Below are positions 20,876 to 32,860 of a stretch of 64,000 nt of DNA, one piece after another; within the stretch, counting starts at the first letter, position 1, and every line of letters begins with the position of its first letter. A program made the translations under genes and the position numbers. The stretch lies in contig NW_006917095.1 of assembly GCF_000516985.1 (NCBI RefSeq), positions 1,241,449 to 1,305,448 of the forward strand. The letters are read 5' to 3'. This DNA comes from Pestalotiopsis fici W106-1 (taxonomy: Eukaryota > Ascomycota > Sordariomycetes > Amphisphaeriales > Sporocadaceae). A model generated the notes under the pieces. It was not told where the DNA came from. It saw only the letters and a list, made by a program, of their open reading frames with translations, and did not search any database.

Positions 20876-23800
20876 TCAAGCATAGTCCTCACGATCGCTC
20901 CACCCCGGTTGCAGATATTCCCAGTTTTGGTTGAAATCAAAGCTGGTCTGATACTGGCCGTAGCTAAACAGCGTGATCCCATCCAGCTTTGCGCCGGCAT
21001 CTGTCTGCGCCCAGAGGCTTATGGCGAGCCTGTTGGTTCCCCGATTGTTGATAACACCCGGCGGGACAGGGAATCGTGTCTGCGGCCCAAGATGAGGGAC
21101 ATATTTGCCGTACTGATATCCATTGACCCAGAGCATCACTCGAGCGACGGTACCTTCCGGCGCCGTGAACTCGAAACCAAGTGGCACATCCAGATCCTCG
21201 TCAATATACAGGTCAAAGTCGGTCGTGTAGAAGGCGATTCCGGACTGGCTCAGACCCTCGTATGGACTGGAGTCGCTAAAGTCTTGCGACGATGACACTG
21301 TGTCGAAGCCTGGTAGGAACCAACCTAGACGCTCACCATACAGGCCGCCCTCGTTCATGGGACCACGAACCGGGTCGATATTGTCTGGTCCTCCCGCATT
21401 TCCTGCAATTTTCCACAGCTTGAATCCGGTGTTTGTCGAAGTGCCACTGGGCAGCAGGTAGGCACCTAGAATACCACGAGGATTCTCGACCCCCTTTGCA
21501 GTTGAAGTCTCATCGTGTCCATGGTAATCCACCACGACTGTGAGGACATTGTCCGTGGCCTTGAGCGCCGACAATGGCAGCGAAAGGTTGGCTGCGATGT
21601 TTGTGAGGGTGCCGTTGCCTTCGTGGCCGCCAATGAGCTGACCGTTCAGCCAAGCATTCCAGCCAAACCCGAGACCGCCCGATGTAGAAATGTATACCGT
21701 GCTAGAGTTTGCGCCGTCAAAGTAGCCTCTGTATACCTTGGCCCCAGCATAGTAGCCATAGTCGGAAGCAAACAGAACAGGCAACGACTCTGGTGCTACT
21801 GGGCTCAGAGTCGAGTTCTTGTCGCATACGGTCCACTTGGAATCGTCATAGTCAGAGGCAACCTCTGGCAGCGAGTCTGCCGATGCCCAGTTTGTCAAAG
21901 ACGGAAGCTCAATTGTCCTTGATTCTGCGCCAGTGATTTCGGCGATGTAGGAGCCATAGGTTGTGCGATTGGCTCTCAGATGCTGTCCATTCCATTGAAT
22001 TGATTCAATAGGCTTCCCGGTGTAGACCTCAATGGTGGTCGAGTTGTCATTGTCACCGTGCACAACAAGCTGTCTGCCCCTCAATGATGCATCTCTTACC
22101 AGATATGGCCCAATGACGAATATCTGTTGATCCGGACGGACCGCTGGGCTCAATGTTGTTGGTGGTGCCCAAAATCTCCATGCAGTCGACTGTTCTAGAA
22201 GATACACCAAAACACCATTTGAGAACTTGACCGCTGTCGTGCCAGCAGCTTGCGTATAGGTAAAGGCGTTCCTGGTGGTATTGGTCTGGGCTGTAAACCC
22301 GCTGTCGCCATAGACCTTGTACGTCAGACTATGGTTGCCCTTGAGCGCAAACTCGCCCGTCTGCCCTTCCTTTAGGTACATGACCAGCACATCAGCGTCG
22401 TCAAACACACCGTGCACGGCAACGTCGGCGGACGCATAGAGGAGACTGTGTCGGCCAAAGTTGTAGTCGGTGACGAGAATCTTGCTCTGCCTTCCGTGGA
22501 GCTCCACGGTTGGGACCGTCACGGTCCCGGCGCTGGTATCGAGGTCCACGGCAAAGGATACGTTTGTCATGGATTTTGTGCTGGCTTGCTGGACTACGGT
22601 GAAGGTTGCCCCTGACTCGGGATTCCGCAGGACCCAGCTGAAACCGGCAGTGGACGAAAGCTATTTTATGTCAGATTAAGTTTGTGGTTCCATTAGACTT
22701 GTCCAACTGCATTTACCTTGTATCCAGTGCCATTTCCAGCCATCTCTGTCTCTAGTAGATCTGGTGATACCCTTGTAAAGAGTCCAATGAGCTTGGTCTG
22801 GAACAATTTATCCCACTGCTGACGGGTCTCGCGCAGTGGCGCACTGTAGTCGTAGCTGGTATAGACAACAGGAGCAGCCGCTAGAAGTATGTTAGAAACC
22901 AGGAATCAAGAAATATGATAGAATCATACAGTGTCCCCAATTGGTTCCACCCCACGTCATGTAAATATTGTGCAGCGTGACGCGTTGTCCGATCTAGATT
23001 CAGTGAGCATAGACCACGGTATCGTTGGTAGACGTTGATACTCACGTTGTTCTTGTAGTACACATCTGGGAAAGCCGGATCGTGCTCGGAAGTACACTGT
23101 TTGTGTAAGCAAGTGAACAGACATTGTTCAGCATTGAACTGACCTCATCATAAAAGGTGTCACTTCCCCAAGCTGAAAACCAGCCACCTTCAAACTCGGG
23201 TAGATACTCTGGCTGAGTATACGAGTAGTTCTGGAACCATTGGTAATAAGTCCTGACCACATTGAAGCCAGTCTCGACGTTGGTGCAAGAGAGACCGCCC
23301 GGATAGCTGTCGAGTCCATACACATCGACGGCACCACCGACATCTTGATAGTCGACGGACCAAGACTGAGACCGCATGCCCTTTTCATTGTGTGTAAAAG
23401 GCACAATGACACCGGCATCCCGGAACGCCTCTTCAATCTGCTCCATGTGCAGCACTTGGGTAGCGTTGGGAGAATGGTTCGTTTCTTGATACTCGTTCTC
23501 AATCTGGTTGAGAATCACAGTCTAGCAGATAAATGTGAGTATACAACTTTCGTGGGCAAGACTTCGTGGTTGACGGGAGACTTACACCGCCTTCGGTAAT
23601 CTGGTTCGCAGCAATGATTTCCCCAATCTTTGTCACCCATGGAAGCCATGCCTGGTGATAGGTCTCATCGGCGGTTCTGAGGCTACCGAGACTGCCGTCT
23701 GAACCCCAAAGAGCAAGACCGCCTCCGCTTGTTTCGGCCTGCATTGCTTCAGCATTTTATGCATCTTTAACTCGTATACCAAGAAACGTACATTGCAATA

Positions 23801-24325
23801 GGGGCCGGCTCTCGTGATGACCCATAGCCCAGCTTCTTTGGCATAGTCGAAGAGCCTCTGAACATTCTTTCCGGCTGTCTCAAAGTCATAGGTATCAGGA
23901 TTCGGGCTGTGGTAGGACCAGAAGAAGTATACACTGGTTCAATCAGTATATGGATACAAGTTGGTTATGTGCATTGGATTTACCTAATAGCATTAAATCC
24001 GTTTGCCTTGAATTTTTGCAGAATATCCTGGAGACGAAATATTGGTAAAACGTTCCCTCAACATATTGAGACAGAATATCTCACAGGCCACAATTCCGGA
24101 ACGGGCATTCGCTGGTAGTGGAATTCGGCAGAGCTATCATTTGAATACAGTCAACCAGACTAGTACATGAGATTTGACTTGGAGCACTGACTAAATATAA
24201 GTTCTCTGGCCATTGACACTCAAGCTGAACTTGTCCCACGTCACGGCTTCAGTCAGGTTGTTGGATGTGCAGACTGCTCCGTACGCAAGCCCGAGGGCGG
24301 CCGCGAGAGCCTTTACCAGACGCAT
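20876..24325 (-). CDS. Secreted beta-galactosidase, GH35 family
   Basis: A 987-aa beta-galactosidase that removes terminal beta-linked galactose from plant polysaccharides or lactose. I rebuilt ten exons by hand: 24192-24325, 24085-24133, 23984-24027, 23792-23933, 23586-23738, 23144-23521, 23046-23096, 22930-22993, 22717-22880 and 20876-22660, total 2964 nt and in frame. The N-terminus MRLVKALAAALGLAYGAVC is a signal peptide, so the enzyme is probably extracellular. The catalytic domain includes IYSAEFHYQRMPVPELW, NGFNAISVYFFWSYHSP, RAGPYCNAETSGGG, and ILNQIENEYQ with the acid/base Glu. The nucleophile Glu lies in LPEFEGGWFSAWG. FYDECTSEHDPAFPDVYY and HNIYMTWGGTNWG follow. The long last exon covers the beta-sandwich domains. 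Introns crowd the 5' half; exons of 44-64 nt are unusually short. Confidence 0.95.
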
Positions 24326-27300
24326 GATGCAATGATTCTCAAGCAAAAGACGACGTCCTCAAGCAACATGTCATCTAATTCTTCCCTTTCGCATGGACAA
24401 AGGCTGGAATTTATTTCACACCATCACATCACTGTAAGAAAGACAGATCTCGTTCATTGATCGCCACCTGACAATATTTGCCATGCAGGAGGCGGCTCCG
24501 CGGGACCAACATTGCAGCATCGTGAACGAGTGGAGAATCACGGCAGAAAATGAACGCTGCTCTCATAGAAAATTCCGGCAATCAGGACGCGTCGTTTCTG
24601 GAAGCGCACTCATTGTGCCTAATGACAACCATGGAACCATCATCGATACCCCGCAGACCAGCTACGTGCGCAACATGGTGCATCTGAGAATATACCCATG
24701 CGTCCTAAAAAATTCGGAGAATGCCTGCCAAATACCAAAGAAGTGGTTTCCCGCGGCCATTGGGTTCTTGGCTCTGAAAAGGCGCGAAAGTCCGGAATTT
24801 CTCATTCGGGCACACGGGATATTTTCATCTGTCAATGACTCTAGACTGTCTTTGCTCGGCGCCGCGCGAATGATGGTCCGACCATGCCCGCAGACCCGGC
24901 TTCTTTCGCCATTATAACGAGCGTTGCGCTCATTTTACCAAGAGATGAAAGGACTCGTCATATAATGGCACACTTGACCACACACACACACACCTCTTCA
25001 CATGCTAATATATTCGCTGCTTCAGCACAGTCAACCCTTTTTGCAGGAGGGCTCCTGTCATGTTTTATACCCTGCAGCCGCCGCCCATGCCCAGCTCTTG
25101 CTCTCGAGTCGAGATTGGCGCACGGTTGACCGACGATAAGAAGCAACGTGTTACCCCAGACCGAGTTACATGGGAAATACCGGGCAACGGAGATCACTGA
25201 GTAGCATTTCCCAATTTCTGGGTTTTCTTTAGACAGCAGGGCAACAAAAGAAGTCGTTTGGAAGTGGAGACATATCAGGGCAATACTAATGACTACCGAG
25301 AAGGTCGTCTGGTTCCAGTTTTGACCAAAAAAGAAGACCAATCTCGGGAATGACGACATGGGCAATTTCACTACGGTCGGTTCCTGCATTGGTGTTGCCC
25401 TGTGCCCCATTGTTCCAAGGCCTGAAGTCGAGCCGAGAAAGTCTAGAGCGCGACGGAATAGAGTTTTGTCCAGTCACAGGAAAAAAAAAACTGTAAACTA
25501 TATTCCGCTTTTGCGATATATATCGCAGTTCGCTTACACGAGAGAGGGCAAGAAATTGCCGCAACATGTAATAGTCAAACTCAGTCTTGAAGAAAAGAAT
25601 ACAAGTCGGAAGCCACCCGATGAGTATCTGTCTGTGATCTCGTAAGCCAATGCCGGATGGGCACATGTAAACGGACTGAACATCTCCACACCAATCTACT
25701 AACAATACTCTATATTAACGCCTGTGTAATGTGACAAGGAAGATGGCATCTTTTACCGGCCGCTTCTTCACATTTCACATTGCCCCCATAGGTTCGCGCG
25801 AGGTGGATTTCCAAGACAAGCATCGGGCCTGCAGATTTGGTGTCGTGTGAGGTCATTTTTTTTTTTTTTTTGGTTATTCTTCTTCAGCAAGCAAATAGAA
25901 AAATATGTGTCTCCATTGTAAGGCATCATCAACATGACGACAATGGGGCCGGTTAGAAAGCAAAAAAGTTCGCTCGTATCGGACAATAGGCCACGAAGCT
26001 CGCGGGTCAAGATGCTCTACTAGGAAGCTAGAAGGTCTTTCATTACCTTCTAGCTGGGTTAGCAGCTCTTGACGGCCCGGCTAGCTGGGCTGGTTGCTGG
26101 GCAGGAAGGGGGAATGTAGGCAGCGTGGCAGGCAGACACCTGGAAGTCGTGTGCTGCGCGCATGAAACGGGCAGGCTCGTGGTCATTTTAGCGTCCTAGT
26201 CGTTAGCTGAGCGAGATGAGGATATCATGCTTGTGCCGAAAGAAAAAAAAAAAACACTATGGCTACTGCTGGGCATCTGCTGCGCTGGCTAGTCTGCGGC
26301 GCGGGGTCTCTTCGCTTATGAGCGAGAAAAGGTCAAGAAAGAGTGGGTTTCCAACGACCTCTTTACTTATGGGCGGTGCAGAGCTAGACATGGGAATTTT
26401 TACATTCGTGAATATACACTCCAACTTCACACGGCTAACAGTCTACCCAAAAAAATTGAAAAAAGATGATTCGAAAAGTGTGACCTTGACGTGCTATTAT
26501 AATTTAATATTCCTTTTTTTCTGCTTCAAAATCGGTTCATTCGCTGATGTTCTGTGGTATTGAAAAACGACCATTTTGGTGACGAGTGTAAAAATTCCAA
26601 TGTCAAGGGGGTGCGGTGCGAACACTAGAGAGCGTTGTCCATCAATTGCGGCTGCTCCGTTAGTCCCGCTGGAGATCCTCATAGGATCTGCTTATTTCCA
26701 TGTCACGGGCCCGGAAAGTGAAGATTCACTGATGATGAAGAATACTCCATTTCACCAAGTCAACAGACATCTCGCTTCCAAGCCAAGGTTTACGCTGCCT
26801 GTGCATCTCGGAGCAGCAGGCAGCGCAGCGTTTGCTTCTCCACTGTGTAGTTGGTATTCCGGGATCCGGGATTCCAACTGCAAGGTCCCACTGCCGATGC
26901 GATCTCCATCGGTAAGCAAGAGCACATCATTTCCCAAAATTGCAGCTCGATCCCATCTTTGCACATCATTGTCATGATCCATAACGTTCCAGACTTAAAG
27001 ATCGTTGCTGCTATGTATAAATTTTCTTCCGAAGATCCGTGATGCTGTATGTAATGGAAATCAGAACAAGGAAAAAATAAACAAATCTACTGCCATAGGT
27101 ATCACCCATATGTTACCAGTTTTTGTTTTCTAGCTGATTGAATGAACGGCTATTGGTCAATCGATAGCTACACTCGGGATTTGTTATGTCATCAGCGTTT
27201 GGCAAGATTCTCATAGAATTGCAGGCAAAGGTACAGTACATGAGGTGTTGGGCAGTGCAATTGAGGAATTACTACGGATATAGGGCATTTGGTAGCGTAG

Positions 27301-30300
27301 GTGTAGGGCAGAGCGGTTGGAAAGGGCGGTGCTTTTGGTGGCTTCGCGCCGCAATTAGCCCTCGAGGGAGTACGTACGGTGGAAAAGCAAGCATATGCAC
27401 ACAAACGAGCAATCAAACAAGATTGGGGATACGATGGATGACCAGATCAAGAGAATTCTCCTTTTTCCAGGTACGAGCCTCTTGGGCTCACTCCGGATTG
27501 GGATGATCTACGATGAGGCTGTCCATCCCCTCAACGATCAAGCTTGAAAACGAGGCCCAGCTATCGCGGCGGACGGATGGGGAAGTTTTGACATGATTGA
27601 TATAACAGACAGGCTATATCAGACATCTCGAGAGTGATACTGGGCAGGTCTAGAAGACGGTTATTTATCACGAGGCGGTTGAACGTTGGTGTCCGTCTCC
27701 CTCGTGGCGCCCAAAAATGGGCAAGAAAATCAGAAACGGCTTCAATTGCAACAATTCAGACAAGGAAGCAGCCATGCACGAACCGTCAAAAGTTGGGATT
27801 CTGGCAGGGAGCTTCCCAGAAGCCCCCTCAGGTGAGAATGCCAGTGAGGCGAAGATGGAGCATGAGCAAGCTGCAGCGGACATGCATTGGAAGTCAGCCC
27901 GGAAGTCAGCAGGCTGTGCCATTTACACAGTAAGATGAGCTCAAAGCACTGGCTTGAAGCCCTGGGAGCCAATCAAATATCACAGGTACCTGGAACTGGG
28001 CGCAATTGCATGCAAGGGCCCGTTGCTCGCTATTCGGGGAAAAAGAAGCAGTCAGCTTACCTCGTAGAAGTTAGCACGCACGGGCATTTTGATGGAGAAG
28101 AGAAGGAATAGGAGGGGAAAGAGGAGGAGAGGAGAGGACTGTTGCTGCCCTGCCCTCCCAAAATACACGTCGTACCCTACTACTGACCTAGTAGAATGTA
28201 GTATAGGCCACAGCGCGCAGGGCAGCATTTCGAAAGACACCGGCGTCTCAGAATTGGTGCTAGTCTGAACATGGACGATGTGACGTCCATTCTTGTCCGG
28301 AAGTCTTCCGAAATGGACAACACATCTCCTGAATCAACTAGCAACTCTGCACAGAGCCTTGGAGTGTCCAAGCAGCTCTCTTTCTGGTATTCAGGTTTAT
28401 CCAATTCGTCTCCTTCTAGAATTATATCAGAAACGAGGTAAGGGGGAGGAGGAAGAGAATCTATTGGTCTCTACGAAAGCAATGTTTCAAAGTCTGTTCA
28501 TCCAGGACCAGCCAGTCGAGTGCTACTGCTCCAGCCTCCAGGGCCAAGCCCGTCCCACTGACCAGGTACCTGCGAGCGACTACCGGGCCTACCAAAACAC
28601 AACCCTGTCTCGGGATGCCATCTTGCTTTTTTAACATTGTGGGTGGCAGAATCTATTCATCCGTAGCTGAACTCTGATTTACTATTCCTCTTGGGTGTCT
28701 CTCTTTTTTTTTTTTCTCCGCGCTGCTGGGCGGGTTATGACAGCCAGTATTGCTATTAACCCATGAACCATAACAGGGAAATGGGGTTACTGGGACCACC
28801 CAGTCTATACCAATGCCTCGATATACCTTGCCAAGTAAGTAATTAAGACTGGTTGTCTGGAGCCGGTGGATTTCACTAGACTAGAACAAAATAAAAACAA
28901 AGCAAAAAAACACAATCTCTCGATCGTGAGAGCAATCGCAAGAATCGTATGCTTCATTTGCATCAGAGGATGAGGAGAAACGGAAAAAGCAAGCAGTCAC
29001 AATGCTTCATGGTATGACTCTCCATATTGCAGGAGGTGATGCATGCATATGGCGCACGTACATAAGCATACATGTGCAATCCCATCTATTTTCCTCAGAC
29101 AGCACGGCAGATCAACCATGCATGCACAGGGGAGTAGCTGACAAGAAAAGAACCCAGCACCTCATCCTGTGTGACTTGGTAATACCACTCACCACTAGCA
29201 TAGCAGCTGAAGACAGCAGCAGAAGCAGACAGATACCGTGCACGCAGAAGAATATGGCTATGGCTTCACTGTTGGTTTGGGCTACATTTAGTATTTACAG
29301 CCTACAATAGTACCCAAGGGCACAGAAGATGAGGCAGCACTAACAAAATAGACTGCCGCAAAAGCGCTGCTGCTATTCATACTGCACGGATATCCTGGAT
29401 CAGCCAAAGCCCAGACCAGGCCACGCCCGCCCGCGCAAGGACGTGGATGAGCATTGCTCTCGTAACAGCTGGAGAAACCAAGTCCATGATGAGCTACATG
29501 GCTAGCTCGATCGTAGTGTAGCCCACAACAAACAAAACAGCCAGATGGGGATCCAGGAGCCTATGGAGTCCCCGTTGTGGAACCATTCTTACGGACCCTG
29601 ACTATAATCGGAGCACAATAAGTGTCGTCTAATACTGCTACAGTAGTGTGCTTGCGCCTGCTGCTTGAGGGGGAACCTGGCTTCCTTGCAAGACCTGCGT
29701 CGAAAATTTGCTGTCTTGTTCTCGCACGGCCACTTGGCTGTCCTGTACATAGGATCATAAAGATCCTACCGGGCCCGAGCCAGAGGTTGTAAACGTTTGG
29801 AATGGTTTTCCCTCTCTTTCTCGTCACCTTTCACCCTTTCGTGTGCTAGGCCGGTTCAGCAGTCATCAGTTCCTTCGAGCCTTGACCAGTCATAGGTTGA
29901 ATCCAAAGACTTGGTCCAAGCCTCTCAATTTCAAACAAACATTCTTTTTTTTTTTTTGAGGTTTTAAGTCTTTTCCTGAATACCTACTCGACCATTCCTA
30001 TCTCTCGCTTGGGGATCTGTTATTGCCGGGGAGTGCAATAGCAACGCCACTTTAGGCTCGGACCAGTCACCAGTCTCAGGGAGCAAACTCAATTGCAAGT
30101 CGTCGAGATTAGCCACCTGCCCTAGACGCTGTTTGCTGCGCCTCTAGTCTCTCAAATAGCCCACCCAGTACCGAGTATATCCTACCCTGTACAACGTTGG
30201 CAAAAGGAAAGTCGAAGCTTGGGTGTAGCCAGGAAATAAGAAGACAAAGCAAAACGAATATAGGAGGAGCAAAGGAGGGAAAAGAAGAAGAAGAAACCGA

Positions 30301-31468
30301 GAGTATCTGCGTCACAAGTGCACCTATCATCAGTTGCCATCGCCTGTTCGGTACTGCACAGCTCATATCCCCCCAACACGCGACGCACATCAGATCGATC
30401 CAACCAATTGGCCCACCCACACGCGATCTCGTCTCTCGCTTCGGAAACTACAAACCTCATTGGTGATCTTCGTGGGATTGATTCCCTCAAACCACCAACG
30501 GCCTGGACCGCACAGCCGGAGAGGAGGGGGACCTTGCATAACACTCTGCAGGGTTGTTCATGCACGCAACATTAGCAGAACGCGATCTCACAGAAAACGC
30601 GTCTCTGTCAGACTTCCTGCTCAAAATAGGCTGAGGCCGCTGCTGGCATTCATTTTTGGACCCGACCGTGGCAAACAGAATTCATCTTCTCGAATCCTTC
30701 TCATCGTCCCAAATTTACCCGCACCTCGTCTATTCTTCACCCTCGCCTCTCTCTTTCATCGCTCCACTCTGGAACGGCCATTCTTTGCGACCCAGATTCA
30801 ACGTTCGTTTGACACGGCTTGATAAGCTTTTCAGTTCATTCAACTATATCCACTCATTTTTTTTCTCTTCTATACCTGGTCTTGGAAAACCGCTCGGCTC
30901 GACTTGGCCTGGACCGTTTATCCGACCATACACCATCACTCTCTCCATCAGACTACTTACATACTCTCACTACACAGCACCAAACCTCAACATCTATGTC
31001 CGCAGAGTACAAACTGGCATCATTACAACTCATACAACTCAATCTCAGTCCAACCACAGTGAATTATATTCTAACCGAGCACTTCGCACAACAAATTGTC
31101 GCAAGTTTATCAATTCATCACGTCTTGAACACATCCTTGACTTGATCCCCGGGCCGCACCAATTTAGCCTTTTGGGGCCCACAAGGAATTGCCGATCTCA
31201 GATATACAAGAGATCTCATACTCGACTGATCCACAAGCGAATTGATTGTACGCAACAAATACCTTCACAACTTGATCATATCTATCGGATCTTTTCGACA
31301 TCTTTTCCGAGTTACGGTCGCTGGCCACCCTCGTCCGTGGGCCGCGCGCCCATTGTCGTTAACTCGGAGAGACAATCCGCTCGACCGCCTGCGAGCACAG
31401 GAATAAGTCGGCGGAGGTTTCTACTGACACACCCGTGACAGTGAAATCATTACTACCTAACCAACAAA
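24326..31468. other. 7.1 kb region without a recognisable gene
   Basis: This lies between the beta-galactosidase start (-) and the four-TM protein (+), so both promoters are here. It contains homopolymer tracts (T run near 25857-25871, others near 28710 and 29946), a perfect 11-bp hairpin at 26026-26055, and only short ORFs without family features. The longest open frame, 30656-31438 on +, ends 30 nt before the next gene's ATG and is treated as 5' leader. No tRNA cloverleaf was found by eye. Long leaders or non-coding transcripts are possible. Confidence 0.5.
26026..26055. repeat. Perfect 11-bp inverted repeat (hairpin)
   Basis: Arms AGCTAGAAGGT (26026-26036) and ACCTTCTAGCT (26045-26055) are exact reverse complements around an 8-nt loop. 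No gene overlaps it. It is not followed by a T tract in either orientation. Confidence 0.6.
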
Positions 31469-32860
31469 ATGGCTATTTCGTGGGCTTTTCGGGCCATTGT
31501 CGGCATTGTGGCGCTGCTTACAACGGTGGCTGTCGTTGTGTTAGAAATCGCAAACGCCCAGACAAGGAGAAATGCAGCGACTGTGCAAACAACAGCAGCT
31601 GTGGCGACGACACTGGAAGGCTTGACATTGGTGGTCATGGCTGTACTCGTGTGCATGTCGTTCCGACACTCGACATATTATGGTCCCAGCAAGCTGAGTG
31701 CGATTTGGTTCCCCCTCTACGTGACGGGCGTTGTTCTTGCGACAGCCGCTTCAGTCGTTGCGCTGGTATTTGTCGACAAGGAGGAGAAGCCTGCCGAAAT
31801 CCTCGGCACATCAAAAATGTCTTACCTGGTCGGCACATCGGTCGCCCTCGGCTTGGCTTTCACGTTCCAGCTGAGCTTTGTCATCATCTACTTCATGGGC
31901 AGCCGAGTACAGCATGACGAGAAGCAAGGGCTCTCTTCCCCGAGCGGGCGCTTCCTTCCTCAGATGCGCATGAAGTCGGTTCCCTATTCCCGGACTGCCG
32001 AGTCAGTCATCAAGCCTGCAGAAGTATGCTCATTCGATATGATGAGCCCTCCGGGCTCAAGCGGTGGTGAGACCATGAGATCTTCTCTGTCTCACAGAGT
32101 TCGACCAATGGACAGCAAGACAAGACTCCTGTCTACCCGATCAAGCCATTCCATCAAGTCGACGCCTTCAAAGAGGAGGGGTCGCGGTATGTCCTTTGAC
32201 ACCATGCCGGATGTCGAGGAGGGTTTCGATTCTTGGGATACGTCTTCCGTGGATACGCAAAACCGTCAAGTGCTTGACACCGCCATGCCCGCCGCGGACC
32301 GCTTCCTCGGTGCCCTGGAGACGATCCCTGCGAGTCCAACTGTGAGCAGAAGTTCGTCGCCTTACACGGCCGCAGACATTGAACCACCACAAGCTGCCAT
32401 GCACAGAGCCCGTAGCTACTCCCCGGTACCTAGGCCTCCGCCCGCGCTGCACTCGTACGGATCGACTGGCGAATTGCACATCCACCCTCTCTTCCGCGCC
32501 GACAGCCCAACACCGCCTCCGGCAGCGACTCCCGGCACCTCGATCGTGGCTGCGCCTGAGGGATCGCGGACCCTTTCCGTCAAGAAGATCACGCGGATGC
32601 GCAGTGGCAGTCTGCCGACCACCTCGAGCCCACTCAGCCGCCAAGGCAGCATTGACAGCATGCGAAGCAAGCAGTCCGTCTCTCCCGGTGGCCGTCTCAG
32701 TCCCATCCCGATCGAACCGCCAGAGGAGAGGCAGATGACGCCGCCCCTGCCCGACTGGATACTCAATGCGGGCTCTCGAACCAGCCTTACAGACTACCAC
32801 TTGCGGAAACAGCGCGAGAGGGATGGCACCGTGGACAGTGGCTTTGAGTCCACGTTTTGA
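31469..32860 (+). CDS. Four-TM membrane protein with long Ser/Pro-rich cytosolic tail
   Basis: A single-exon 463-aa protein from the ATG at 31469. The first about 150 residues hold four hydrophobic segments: FRAIVGIVALLTTVAVVVLE, TTLEGLTLVVMAVLVCMSF, IWFPLYVTGVVLATAASVVA, and a fourth at VGTSVALGLAFTFQLSFVII. The remaining about 300 residues are hydrophilic, Ser/Pro/Arg-rich and probably disordered, with many SP and RxxS sites (for example RSSSPYTA, RARSYSPVPRPPPALHSYG), and end in DGTVDSGFESTF. The layout suggests a plasma-membrane or endomembrane protein with a phosphoregulated cytosolic tail. I do not recognise a named family. The upstream leader is very long, which is common for regulated fungal genes. 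Confidence 0.8.
   Translation: MAISWAFRAIVGIVALLTTVAVVVLEIANAQTRRNAATVQTTAAVATTLEGLTLVVMAVLVCMSFRHSTYYGPSKLSAIWFPLYVTGVVLATAASVVALVFVDKEEKPAEILGTSKMSYLVGTSVALGLAFTFQLSFVIIYFMGSRVQHDEKQGLSSPSGRFLPQMRMKSVPYSRTAESVIKPAEVCSFDMMSPPGSSGGETMRSSLSHRVRPMDSKTRLLSTRSSHSIKSTPSKRRGRGMSFDTMPDVEEGFDSWDTSSVDTQNRQVLDTAMPAADRFLGALETIPASPTVSRSSSPYTAADIEPPQAAMHRARSYSPVPRPPPALHSYGSTGELHIHPLFRADSPTPPPAATPGTSIVAAPEGSRTLSVKKITRMRSGSLPTTSSPLSRQGSIDSMRSKQSVSPGGRLSPIPIEPPEERQMTPPLPDWILNAGSRTSLTDYHLRKQRERDGTVDSGFESTF

Noticed and set aside
24483..24917. 144-codon ORF near the beta-galactosidase promoter
   Set aside because: No recognisable domain, no signal peptide and an atypical composition; probably chance.
25857..25871. 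Long T tract
   Set aside because: A homopolymer run alone is not evidence of a terminator or promoter in a fungal genome.
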